Of a stretch of 5,451 bases of DNA, positions 1 through 5,268 are shown one piece after another. The notes beneath the pieces were generated by a model. The model saw only the letters and a program-made list of their open reading frames with translations. It did no database searches and was not told the DNA's origin. The position numbers and the translations under genes were made by a program. This DNA is from an uncultured Clostridia bacterium (GTDB lineage: Bacteria > Bacillota > Clostridia > Oscillospirales > Acutalibacteraceae). The DNA is taken from positions 1-5,451 of the forward strand of contig CALWKP010000013.1 of the NCBI GenBank assembly GCA_944381295.1, in the 5' to 3' direction. Each line of letters opens with the position of its first letter. Within the stretch, counting starts at the first letter, position 1.

Positions 1-624
1 TTCCGGAGAAAGGCTTTCTAATGCCGCAAACTGTTTTGCTACCGGTGTATCCACTTCATAGCAGCACGGCCCAATCGATGGGCCTATCCCTACAAACAAC
101 GCCTCTGGGCGGGAGTCAAATTCTTCGGCCAACCGCTGGACCATCACCTGTCCAATCTTTGCTACCGTTCCCCTCCATCCGGCATGGGCAAGCCCTACCG
201 CATGATGTTCCGGGTCCAAAAAGAATAACGGAACGCAATCTGCATAATAAGTCACCAAAGTAACTCCTTTTTCGTTGGTACACAAACCGTCAACGCTTTC
301 CCTATCCCGAGGTTTCCAAATCCCGATACCAGCTTCCGCTTTTCCGACCCTTCTGATTTCGGTATGATGGTCCTGCGCGGAGGCAACCAACCCCTCCGGT
401 GGAAACCCAACAGCTTCACAAAACCGCAAATAATTTTCTTTCACCAACTCTTCTTTGTCCCCACGGCGGAAACCAAGATTCATGGTCGAAAATACTCCTG
501 AGCTTACACCACCACGCCGTGTGGAGAATGCATGTTTTGCCCATGCAAAATTTTTCCACGCCGGGAACTCAAGCCAACCTACTCCATTTTTTTCACAATA
601 TTGCATCGCGCCGATCTGTTCCAT
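1..624 (-). CDS. pgeF: PgeF/YfiH family laccase-domain protein (peptidoglycan editing factor / purine nucleoside phosphorylase), 3' end missing
   Basis: The gene reads leftward and stays open to the window edge, so 208 codons are present and the C-terminal part (perhaps 50-70 residues, given a usual length of about 240-280) is outside. Visible family motifs in order: TRRGGVSSG (36-43 region), a QDHHT segment (84-88), YYADCVPLFFLDP (126-138), HAGWRGT (147-153) and GIGPSIGPCCYEV (179-191). The expected zinc ligands are H86, C130 and H147; the 17-residue C-to-H spacing matches E. coli YfiH. Proteins of this family are reported either to remove wrongly incorporated residues from peptidoglycan precursors or to act on purine nucleosides; which applies here cannot be told. 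The ATG at 624 was chosen because GGGAGGT lies 6 nt upstream; the next ATG (606) has no such site. The gene follows the exonuclease gene across a terminator. The family call is firm; the physiological role is not. Confidence 0.93.
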   Translation of the reverse strand, partial: MEQIGAMQYCEKNGVGWLEFPAWKNFAWAKHAFSTRRGGVSSGVFSTMNLGFRRGDKEELVKENYLRFCEAVGFPPEGLVASAQDHHTEIRRVGKAEAGIGIWKPRDRESVDGLCTNEKGVTLVTYYADCVPLFFLDPEHHAVGLAHAGWRGTVAKIGQVMVQRLAEEFDSRPEALFVGIGPSIGPCCYEVDTPVAKQFAALESLSPE

Positions 625-630
625 TACACG

Positions 631-637
631 ACCTCCC
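631..637 (-). promoter_or_regulatory. Ribosome binding site of pgeF
   Basis: The minus strand reads GGGAGGT, 6 nt before the ATG at 624. It decides the start over the in-frame ATG at 606. No convincing promoter pair is visible in the 38 nt between this gene and the upstream terminator. Confidence 0.8.
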
Positions 638-662
638 TGGCTACAATTTCTACTCCGTGAAC

Positions 663-690
663 AAAAAAACGCCCTGCTCGATGCGGGGCG
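663..690 (-). terminator. Intrinsic terminator after the exonuclease gene
   Basis: On the minus strand CGCCCCGC, loop ATCGA and GCAGGGCG form an 8-position stem with one C-A mismatch, followed at once by seven T. It begins one base past the exonuclease stop codon (692-694), so it ends the typA-exonuclease transcript. pgeF starts about 40 nt further on. Confidence 0.85.
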
Positions 691-691
691 C

Positions 692-1582
692 TTATCCTCT
701 GGATGCATCTTTGGCCTGATCTGATGTGGATTCCTTTGCCTCCTCTTCATAGGGAAGCACTGTCTTTTTCACGACCATGCCATCATATTTCAATTTAAAC
801 TGCACCCGGCCTAAAAACCTGTTTCCACAATGGCGACAAGTGAATTTTGCACGGTAACTCTTGTTTTTCAGCAACCACTTTTCATCCCTGTGCGCGCGTT
901 TTCCGCATTGATTACATCGGAAAACCATATCCGAACGTTTAATGAGCGGATGAGAAAGATCACACACAATGACCGTCTTGAACTGGATTTTATCATAAAA
1001 TTCCTGGGCAGCAGCATCCTGGATAAATGGAGTCAAATCTTCTCTCGCATACAACGCACGCAGACATTCCAGGGCAAGCAAACTATCGTCCAACGCACGA
1101 TGATGGCCCATTCCTTCCACATCGATTTTCAAAAGTTCCACCGCTGTGGAAAGGCCCATCTGCTTCCCTGGGTCATACGAAAAATGAGCTTCGCAATATT
1201 TTTGCAGATCTACATACCATTTTAAAAAAGGTATGTGCTCATCTCCGCAAAAATACCTGCAATTCTCAATCAACACCAGAATATCCGACGTTCCCCACGT
1301 CATCAGGAGCGCATCTCCCATCCATTTCCGGAAACGGCTCATCACCTGCATGAATTGAAGCCCATCTTCCAAATCTTCATTTGTGATATTGGTCAGATCA
1401 CTGATCTTTCCGCTGATTTTCTTACCGACCTGCGGACGCACAAAAACATCAAAGGTATCCCGCACGGTCAAAGTCTCCGAGGAAACCTTGACCGCGCCAA
1501 ATTCAATGATTTCATTGATGAATCCTTTGATCCGACGGCTATATGTGCCATTCCATTCCAAATCCAAAATCACAAAATCCAT
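692..1582 (-). CDS. DEDDh-family 3'-5' exonuclease (KapD/ERI-1-like) with C-terminal zinc ribbon
   Basis: A 296-residue protein. The N-terminal part (about 1-185) is an RNase T/DNA polymerase III epsilon-type exonuclease: Exo I is VILDLEWN with D7 and E9, Exo II is WGTSD with D100, and Exo III is HHRALDDS with H161 and D166. All five DEDDh positions are present, so it should be an active two-metal exonuclease. The DLEWN start resembles KapD and ERI-1-like proteins, several of which act on RNA; RNA as substrate is an inference. Residues 223-252 carry CNQCGK and CRHCGN, a four-cysteine zinc ribbon (C223, C226, C249, C252), in a basic segment that probably binds nucleic acid. B. subtilis KapD, about 205 residues, lacks such a module. 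The tail (279-296) is short, polar and charged. The start lies 16 nt after the typA stop with a modest GGAG 8 nt upstream, so co-transcription with typA is likely. A terminator follows directly. Confidence 0.88.
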   Translation of the reverse strand: MDFVILDLEWNGTYSRRIKGFINEIIEFGAVKVSSETLTVRDTFDVFVRPQVGKKISGKISDLTNITNEDLEDGLQFMQVMSRFRKWMGDALLMTWGTSDILVLIENCRYFCGDEHIPFLKWYVDLQKYCEAHFSYDPGKQMGLSTAVELLKIDVEGMGHHRALDDSLLALECLRALYAREDLTPFIQDAAAQEFYDKIQFKTVIVCDLSHPLIKRSDMVFRCNQCGKRAHRDEKWLLKNKSYRAKFTCRHCGNRFLGRVQFKLKYDGMVVKKTVLPYEEEAKESTSDQAKDASRG

Positions 1583-1598
1583 GCAGGCTGCTCCATGC

Positions 1599-3419
1599 TC
1601 ATTTATTTTTGCTTGCCTTCTTCATTCTCAGTTCCTTATTCAGAATCATTTTCCGCATCCGGATACTTTTCGGTGTTACTTCCACCAGTTCGTCGTCCGT
1701 AATAAACTCCAAAGACTGTTCCAAACTTAAAATTGTTGGAGGAGTCAGTTTTAATGCGTCGTCGGAACCCGCCGCCCTGGTGTTGGTGATATGTTTCTTT
1801 TTACATACATTGACCGTGATGTCTTCCGATTTCGGACTGGCTCCCACGATCATTCCTTCATAAACTTCTGTCCCAGGTCCAATGAAAAGTTTTCCGCGTT
1901 CCTGTGCTGCGTACAATCCGTAAGTCACTGCTTCTCCTGTCTCATGGGCAATCAGAGACCCCTGCGGACGCTGTTGAATTTCTCCTTTATAGGGTTCGTA
2001 TCCGTCAAAGACATTATTCATGATTCCGTTCCCGTTTGTATCTGTCAAAAATTCCGAACGGTATCCCATCAGGCCGCGCGCCGGAATCCGGAATTCCATA
2101 TGGGTCACACCGTTATCCCTTGTCCCCATATTTACAATTTCCGCCTTGCGGGTCCCTAATTTTTCCATCACCGCTCCCACATAATTATCCGGGACTTCAA
2201 TCATCAACAATTCGATTGGCTCACAAGTTTGGCCGTTGATTTGCTTATATATGACGCTTGGCCGCGAAACCTGAAATTCGTACCCCTGCCTCCGCATCGT
2301 TTCGATCAGGATCGACAAATGCAGTTCTCCTCTTCCGGACACCTTAAAGGTATCCGCAGAATCGGTTTCCTCCACCCGCATCGCAACATTCGTTTCGACT
2401 TCTTTGAACAGGCGGTCACGGATATTACGGGAAGTGACAAACTTCCCTTCACGGCCGGCAAACGGACTGTTATTTACCATAAACATCATCGATACTGTCG
2501 GTTCATCGATTTTGACAAACGGCAGCGGTTCCACACAATCCGGTGAACATACTGTTTCCCCGATATTCAAGTCAGCGATCCCGGACACTGCAATCAAATC
2601 GCCTAACTGTGCCGATTCCACTTCTACCCTTTTGAGACCTTCAAACTGGTATAATTTTGAAATTTTTGCGTTTTTCCTCACGCCGTCTTCCCCGCACAGG
2701 ACAACCGCTTGACCATCTTTAATAGAGCCACGCTCTACACGTCCAATCCCGATACGGCCAACATAATCATCATAGTCAATATTGGAAAACAGCACTTGTG
2801 TGGGGCCGTTCATATCTCCTTGCGGTGCAGGTACATATTTCAAAATTGCCTCAAACAGCGGACGCATATCTGTTCCAGGGACATCTGGGGACTCACTAGC
2901 ATATCCACCACGTCCCGAAGCATAAATGACCGGGAATTCCAACTGATCGTCATCGGCACCAAGCTCAATAAACAAATCCAGGACCTCATCGACCACTTCC
3001 TGAGGACGTGCTCCCGGACGGTCTACTTTATTCACGACAACAACTGGTTTCTTTCCCAGGCCAAGCGCTTTTTTCAAGACAAAGCGCGTCTGCGGCATAC
3101 AGCCTTCAAAGGCATCTACCAATAATAGTACGCCGTCTACCATCATTAAAATACGTTCCACTTCCCCGCCAAAATCCGCATGGCCAGGGGTATCCACGAT
3201 ATTAATTTTTGTATCGTGATAGCGTACGGCTGTATTCTTCGACAAAATTGTAATCCCACGTTCCCGCTCGAGATCGTTGGAATCCATAACGCGTTCTGCT
3301 ACTGCTTCGTTCTCCCGGAAAATTCCGCTCTGCCGGAGCAGCTGATCGACCAAGGTTGTCTTCCCATGGTCAACATGGGCAATGATCGCAACATTCCTTA
3401 AATCTGTTCTTGTATCCAT
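1599..3419 (-). CDS. typA: Ribosome-associated translational GTPase TypA/BipA
   Basis: A 606-residue protein, the usual full length (about 605-615). The GTPase domain occupies about 1-200: G1 AHVDHGKT (14-21), G2 RGITI (54-58), G3 DTPGH (76-80), G4 NKVD (130-133) and a G5-like ASG (167-169). Next come a beta-barrel domain (about 205-290), EF-G-like domains III and V (about 310-475), and the TypA-specific C-terminal domain, ending in a lysine/arginine-rich tail suited to rRNA binding. TypA binds the ribosome much as EF-G does and is linked to 50S assembly and growth in the cold or under stress. The ATG at 3419 is the first possible start in frame, because a TGA lies upstream in the same frame, and the N-terminus lines up with B. 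subtilis TypA (xxRxDLRNxAIIAHVDHGKT). Its ribosome binding site is weak and distant. A promoter lies about 130 nt upstream, and the exonuclease gene follows 16 nt downstream, so the two probably form one transcript. Confidence 0.98.
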   Translation of the reverse strand: MDTRTDLRNVAIIAHVDHGKTTLVDQLLRQSGIFRENEAVAERVMDSNDLERERGITILSKNTAVRYHDTKINIVDTPGHADFGGEVERILMMVDGVLLLVDAFEGCMPQTRFVLKKALGLGKKPVVVVNKVDRPGARPQEVVDEVLDLFIELGADDDQLEFPVIYASGRGGYASESPDVPGTDMRPLFEAILKYVPAPQGDMNGPTQVLFSNIDYDDYVGRIGIGRVERGSIKDGQAVVLCGEDGVRKNAKISKLYQFEGLKRVEVESAQLGDLIAVSGIADLNIGETVCSPDCVEPLPFVKIDEPTVSMMFMVNNSPFAGREGKFVTSRNIRDRLFKEVETNVAMRVEETDSADTFKVSGRGELHLSILIETMRRQGYEFQVSRPSVIYKQINGQTCEPIELLMIEVPDNYVGAVMEKLGTRKAEIVNMGTRDNGVTHMEFRIPARGLMGYRSEFLTDTNGNGIMNNVFDGYEPYKGEIQQRPQGSLIAHETGEAVTYGLYAAQERGKLFIGPGTEVYEGMIVGASPKSEDITVNVCKKKHITNTRAAGSDDALKLTPPTILSLEQSLEFITDDELVEVTPKSIRMRKMILNKELRMKKASKNK

Positions 3420-3433
3420 AAAACTTAAAATTT

Positions 3434-3438
3434 CCCTC
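3434..3438 (-). promoter_or_regulatory. Unusually distant ribosome binding site of typA
   Basis: The only purine-rich site before the typA ATG is GAGGG on the minus strand, 14 nt from the start codon, against 6-8 nt for the other well-defined starts here (pgeF, rpsR, the hydrolase). The intervening bases are A/T-rich. No closer candidate is visible. Confidence 0.5.
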
Positions 3439-3490
3439 TTTCATTTTAGAATTCCCGTCTCCTACGGCAAACCTGCGGAAACATTTTAAA

Positions 3491-3505
3491 AGAGGCCCGT
3501 CCTCT
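3491..3505 (-). promoter_or_regulatory. Small hairpin in the typA leader
   Basis: In the minus-strand transcript AGAGG, loop ACGGG and CCUCU form a perfect 5-bp stem, extendable to 8 pairs with two G-U wobbles (outer limits 3488 and 3508). The 3' arm ends in four U, but these lie inside the extended stem and are followed by A, so it is at best a weak attenuator. It falls inside the predicted untranslated leader. Confidence 0.4.
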
Positions 3506-3525
3506 CCTTCAGCATAATTATTACT

Positions 3526-3554
3526 ATTTTAACACGTTTCTATTTGTATGAAAA
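3526..3554 (-). promoter_or_regulatory. Predicted sigma-A promoter of typA
   Basis: On the minus strand TTTTCA (3549-3554, 4 of 6 matches to TTGACA) and TAAAAT (3526-3531, 5 of 6 matches to TATAAT) are separated by exactly 17 nt. Transcription would begin near 3519, giving a leader of about 100 nt before typA. The region is A/T-rich, so chance matches are possible, but the position just after the preceding gene's terminator is right. Confidence 0.55.
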
Positions 3555-3568
3555 TATGGAAGCAGAAC

Positions 3569-3600
3569 AAAAAAGCGTCCCATGCTATATCATGGTTTTT
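3569..3600 (-). terminator. Weak or degenerate intrinsic terminator after the amidohydrolase gene
   Basis: The minus strand reads AAAAA, CCATG, loop ATATAG, CATGG, then GACGC and six T. The CCATG/CATGG stem is only 5 bp, and GACGC would be bulged out if the A and T runs also pair. The downstream half (GGACGC plus T run) equals that of the strong terminator after rpsR, but the matching upstream arm is absent. It lies 23 nt after the hydrolase stop codon and just before the typA promoter. Confidence 0.5.
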
Positions 3601-3622
3601 CTCTTTCTCCAAAAATTCTGTC

Positions 3623-4420
3623 TTATCTAGAAAGTCGCAGAAGTTCCGCTGCATTCTGGTACAGGATCGCTTCCAATTCTCCGCTGGTCAGCGGAAGAGA
3701 TTCCAGGAAATTCTTTTCCTCGGACGATTTACTCCAGGGACAGTCGCTTCCAAACAGCACCCTGCTGCTGCCATGCTTCCGGATGAGCCGGAGCGTTTGT
3801 TCCGGGGTCCCATAACGGGAACACATCGCCGTATCAAAATAAACATTCTCTTTGCCCGCAAGATATTGTTCTGTCTCGTCCCAACGATTCAGCCCGCCCA
3901 AATGCGCGGCAATGATCGTTAAGCGGGGAAATTCGTCTGCAACCTTGGCCATTTCTTCTGGCGGAGCATGGACAACGTCCGGTGAATACGGGTCCCATCC
4001 AGTATGGAAGGTAATCGGAAGTTCCAAAGAAGATGCCGCATCATAGATTGGAAAAAGCTTTGGGTCATTCACAAAAAAATCCTGATAATCGGGATGCAAT
4101 TTTACCCCTTTTAATCCAAGCTCCTTCATCCTCTGCAGCTCTTCCAGCGCATCTGGCGCATCCGGATGGACGGAACCAAAACAAAAAAGATTCCCTTTCT
4201 GAATCTCTGCGGCAAAATTATTGACCGATGTTTGCTGTTTGGGCTTGGTTGCAATATGCATACAAATCCCGCCATCGATTTCCCAATCCTTCAACGCATC
4301 CAAGGTACCGCTCAACGTACCATCCGTGAAATAAGGGCTATGACAGATGCCGGATAAGTTTTCCAAAGCTTTTCCAGCCAAACGGTCCGGAAAAATATGG
4401 ATATGTGCGTCAAAAATCAT
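3623..4420 (-). CDS. TIM-barrel metal-dependent hydrolase, Amidohydrolase_2 family, substrate unknown
   Basis: A complete 265-residue protein of the amidohydrolase superfamily (COG2159-like, PF04909 type). Visible landmarks follow the barrel strands: FDAHIH at the N-terminus gives the metal-binding H6-x-H8, GVKLHP (105-110) lies on a middle strand, ITFHTGW supplies H139, IIAAHLGG supplies H173, and VLFGSDCPW (221-229) supplies the catalytic aspartate D226. These are the residues expected for a mononuclear metal hydrolase or decarboxylase, so it should be active. There is no signal peptide or membrane segment; it is cytosolic. The family includes decarboxylases of aromatic acids, lactone hydrolases and amidases, and nothing in the sequence or neighbours picks one. 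The start has an ideal AAGGAGG 8 nt upstream. It stands alone between the rpsR terminator and a weaker terminator, with no visible promoter, transporter or pathway partner. Confidence 0.88.
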   Translation of the reverse strand: MIFDAHIHIFPDRLAGKALENLSGICHSPYFTDGTLSGTLDALKDWEIDGGICMHIATKPKQQTSVNNFAAEIQKGNLFCFGSVHPDAPDALEELQRMKELGLKGVKLHPDYQDFFVNDPKLFPIYDAASSLELPITFHTGWDPYSPDVVHAPPEEMAKVADEFPRLTIIAAHLGGLNRWDETEQYLAGKENVYFDTAMCSRYGTPEQTLRLIRKHGSSRVLFGSDCPWSKSSEEKNFLESLPLTSGELEAILYQNAAELLRLSR

Positions 4421-4428
4421 CAGAATTC

Positions 4429-4435
4429 CCTCCTT
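4429..4435 (-). promoter_or_regulatory. Strong ribosome binding site of the amidohydrolase gene
   Basis: The minus strand reads AAGGAGG, 8 nt before the ATG at 4420, a near-perfect Shine-Dalgarno match that fixes this start. It begins only 9 nt past the T run of the rpsR terminator. Confidence 0.85.
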
Positions 4436-4444
4436 TTTCCAAGC

Positions 4445-4488
4445 AAAAAAAGCGTCCTGCCCCGGAACTGCCGGAGCGGGACGCTTTT
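4445..4488 (-). terminator. Strong intrinsic terminator of the rpsF-ssb-rpsR operon
   Basis: In the minus-strand transcript AAAAGCGUCC pairs fully with GGACGCUUUU (10 bp). After one C-A mismatch, a further 7 pairs (one G-U) close on the 5-base loop CAGUU. Seven T (4451 down to 4445) follow the GC-rich stem. It starts 11 nt after the rpsR stop. On the plus strand the same hairpin is followed by four T, so it may work weakly in both directions. Confidence 0.95.
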
Positions 4489-4499
4489 ACTCTGTAAAA

Positions 4500-4757
4500 T
4501 CAGTCGCTGCTGAATGGCAGCAATGCGAGATGACGAGCACGCTTGATCGCAACTGTCAGTTCACGCTGATGATGCGCACAAGTTCCTGTCACTCTGCGGG
4601 GCAGAATCTTCGCCCTTTCCGAAATAAAACGGCGGAGTTTTGCAACGTCCTTGTAGTCGATTGTATCAACTCTATCTACGCAAAAGTTGCAAACCTTCTT
4701 GCGGCCTTTGCGGCCACCGCGGCGCTCCCTCTCGGGCCTATCATTTCTATCAGCCAT
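4500..4757 (-). CDS. rpsR: Small ribosomal subunit protein bS18, zinc-binding form
   Basis: An 85-residue protein of the normal S18 length. The basic N-terminus (about 1-21) leads into the conserved core IDYKDVAKLRRFISER (33-48), ILPRRVTGTC (51-60) and AIKRARHLALLPF (70-82). S18 binds the 30S platform as a heterodimer with S6, whose gene is two positions upstream in this operon. It carries C23 and C26 (CNFC) and C60/H63 (CAHH), a four-ligand set typical of zinc-binding S18 variants; B. subtilis and E. coli S18 lack the full set. AAGGAGG lies 8 nt before the ATG. The gene begins 40 nt after the ssb stop and is followed by the operon terminator. Confidence 0.98.
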   Translation of the reverse strand: MADRNDRPERERRGGRKGRKKVCNFCVDRVDTIDYKDVAKLRRFISERAKILPRRVTGTCAHHQRELTVAIKRARHLALLPFSSD

Positions 4758-4797
4758 GGCAAATGCCTCCTTTTCTCATCAATTATCCATCTGGAAA

Positions 4798-5244
4798 TCA
4801 GAATGGAAGATCATCATCCATTGGGACTTCCTCAAAATCACCTGTATTCCCGCTTGTATAAGCCGGTGCAGGTTCGTTTAAAGCTTCCGCTCTCGGCGCA
4901 TAATTCCCCGAGCCGGATGCGTCGCGCTTGGATTCTGCAAAATGGACGTTATCCGCCACAATCTCAAAAGCCTTGCGCTTTGTCCCCTGGCTGTCCGTAT
5001 AGGATCGGGTTTGAATCGATCCCTGTACCGCTACAAGCTGGCCTTTACGGAAATACCGGCAGACAAATTCTGCAGTATTTCTCCACGCCACAACGTCAAT
5101 AAAGTCCGTCTGACGTTCCGTGCCCGCTTTTACATAAGAGCGGTCAACAGCTAGCGTAAAACTGGTAACAGCTACGTCGTTAGGAGTATGACGGAGTTCC
5201 GGGTCAGCGACCAATCTACCCATGATTACTGCAACATTGAGCAT
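4798..5244 (-). CDS. ssb: Single-stranded DNA-binding protein SSB
   Basis: A 148-residue bacterial SSB. The OB-fold occupies about 1-105: MLNVAVIMGRLVADPELR at the start, TSFTLAVDR (27-35), the conserved aromatic DVVAWRNTAEF with W54 and F60, YFRKGQLVAVQGSIQTRSY (64-82) and a final strand near 92-100. A flexible Gly/Ala/Pro linker (106-136) precedes the acidic tip EEVPMDDDLPF, the docking tail for replication and repair partners. It coats single-stranded DNA in replication, recombination and repair as a homotetramer. It sits between rpsF and rpsR, the standard place for the essential housekeeping SSB; this plus the intact tail argues against a plasmid or phage copy. The ribosome binding site is weaker than that of rpsR (AAGGA, 11 nt upstream), and the rpsF stop is 24 nt upstream, so translational coupling is plausible. 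Confidence 0.98.
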   Translation of the reverse strand: MLNVAVIMGRLVADPELRHTPNDVAVTSFTLAVDRSYVKAGTERQTDFIDVVAWRNTAEFVCRYFRKGQLVAVQGSIQTRSYTDSQGTKRKAFEIVADNVHFAESKRDASGSGNYAPRAEALNEPAPAYTSGNTGDFEEVPMDDDLPF

Positions 5245-5268
5245 TCAGATCACTTTCCTTCCCGAAAT

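Noticed and set aside
399..724. Two overlapping plus-strand open frames (106 and 89 codons) opposite the pgeF start
   Set aside because: The opposite strand carries conserved PgeF motifs in one continuous frame; these frames are antisense shadows.
1580..1596. An alternative ATG (1594-1596) upstream of the exonuclease start
   Set aside because: It lies 14 nt before the chosen start, so it is out of frame with the exonuclease, whose DLEWN motif requires the frame beginning at 1582.
1235..1702. A 155-codon plus-strand open frame opposite the exonuclease start and the typA end
   Set aside because: It spans two well-supported minus-strand genes, shows no domain-like sequence and has no ribosome binding site.
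4347..5102. A 251-codon plus-strand open frame running antisense across the hydrolase start, rpsR and most of ssb
   Set aside because: It covers two clearly real genes and a terminator on the other strand, has no ribosome binding site, and its product looks like random composition; it is a shadow of codon bias in rpsR and ssb.
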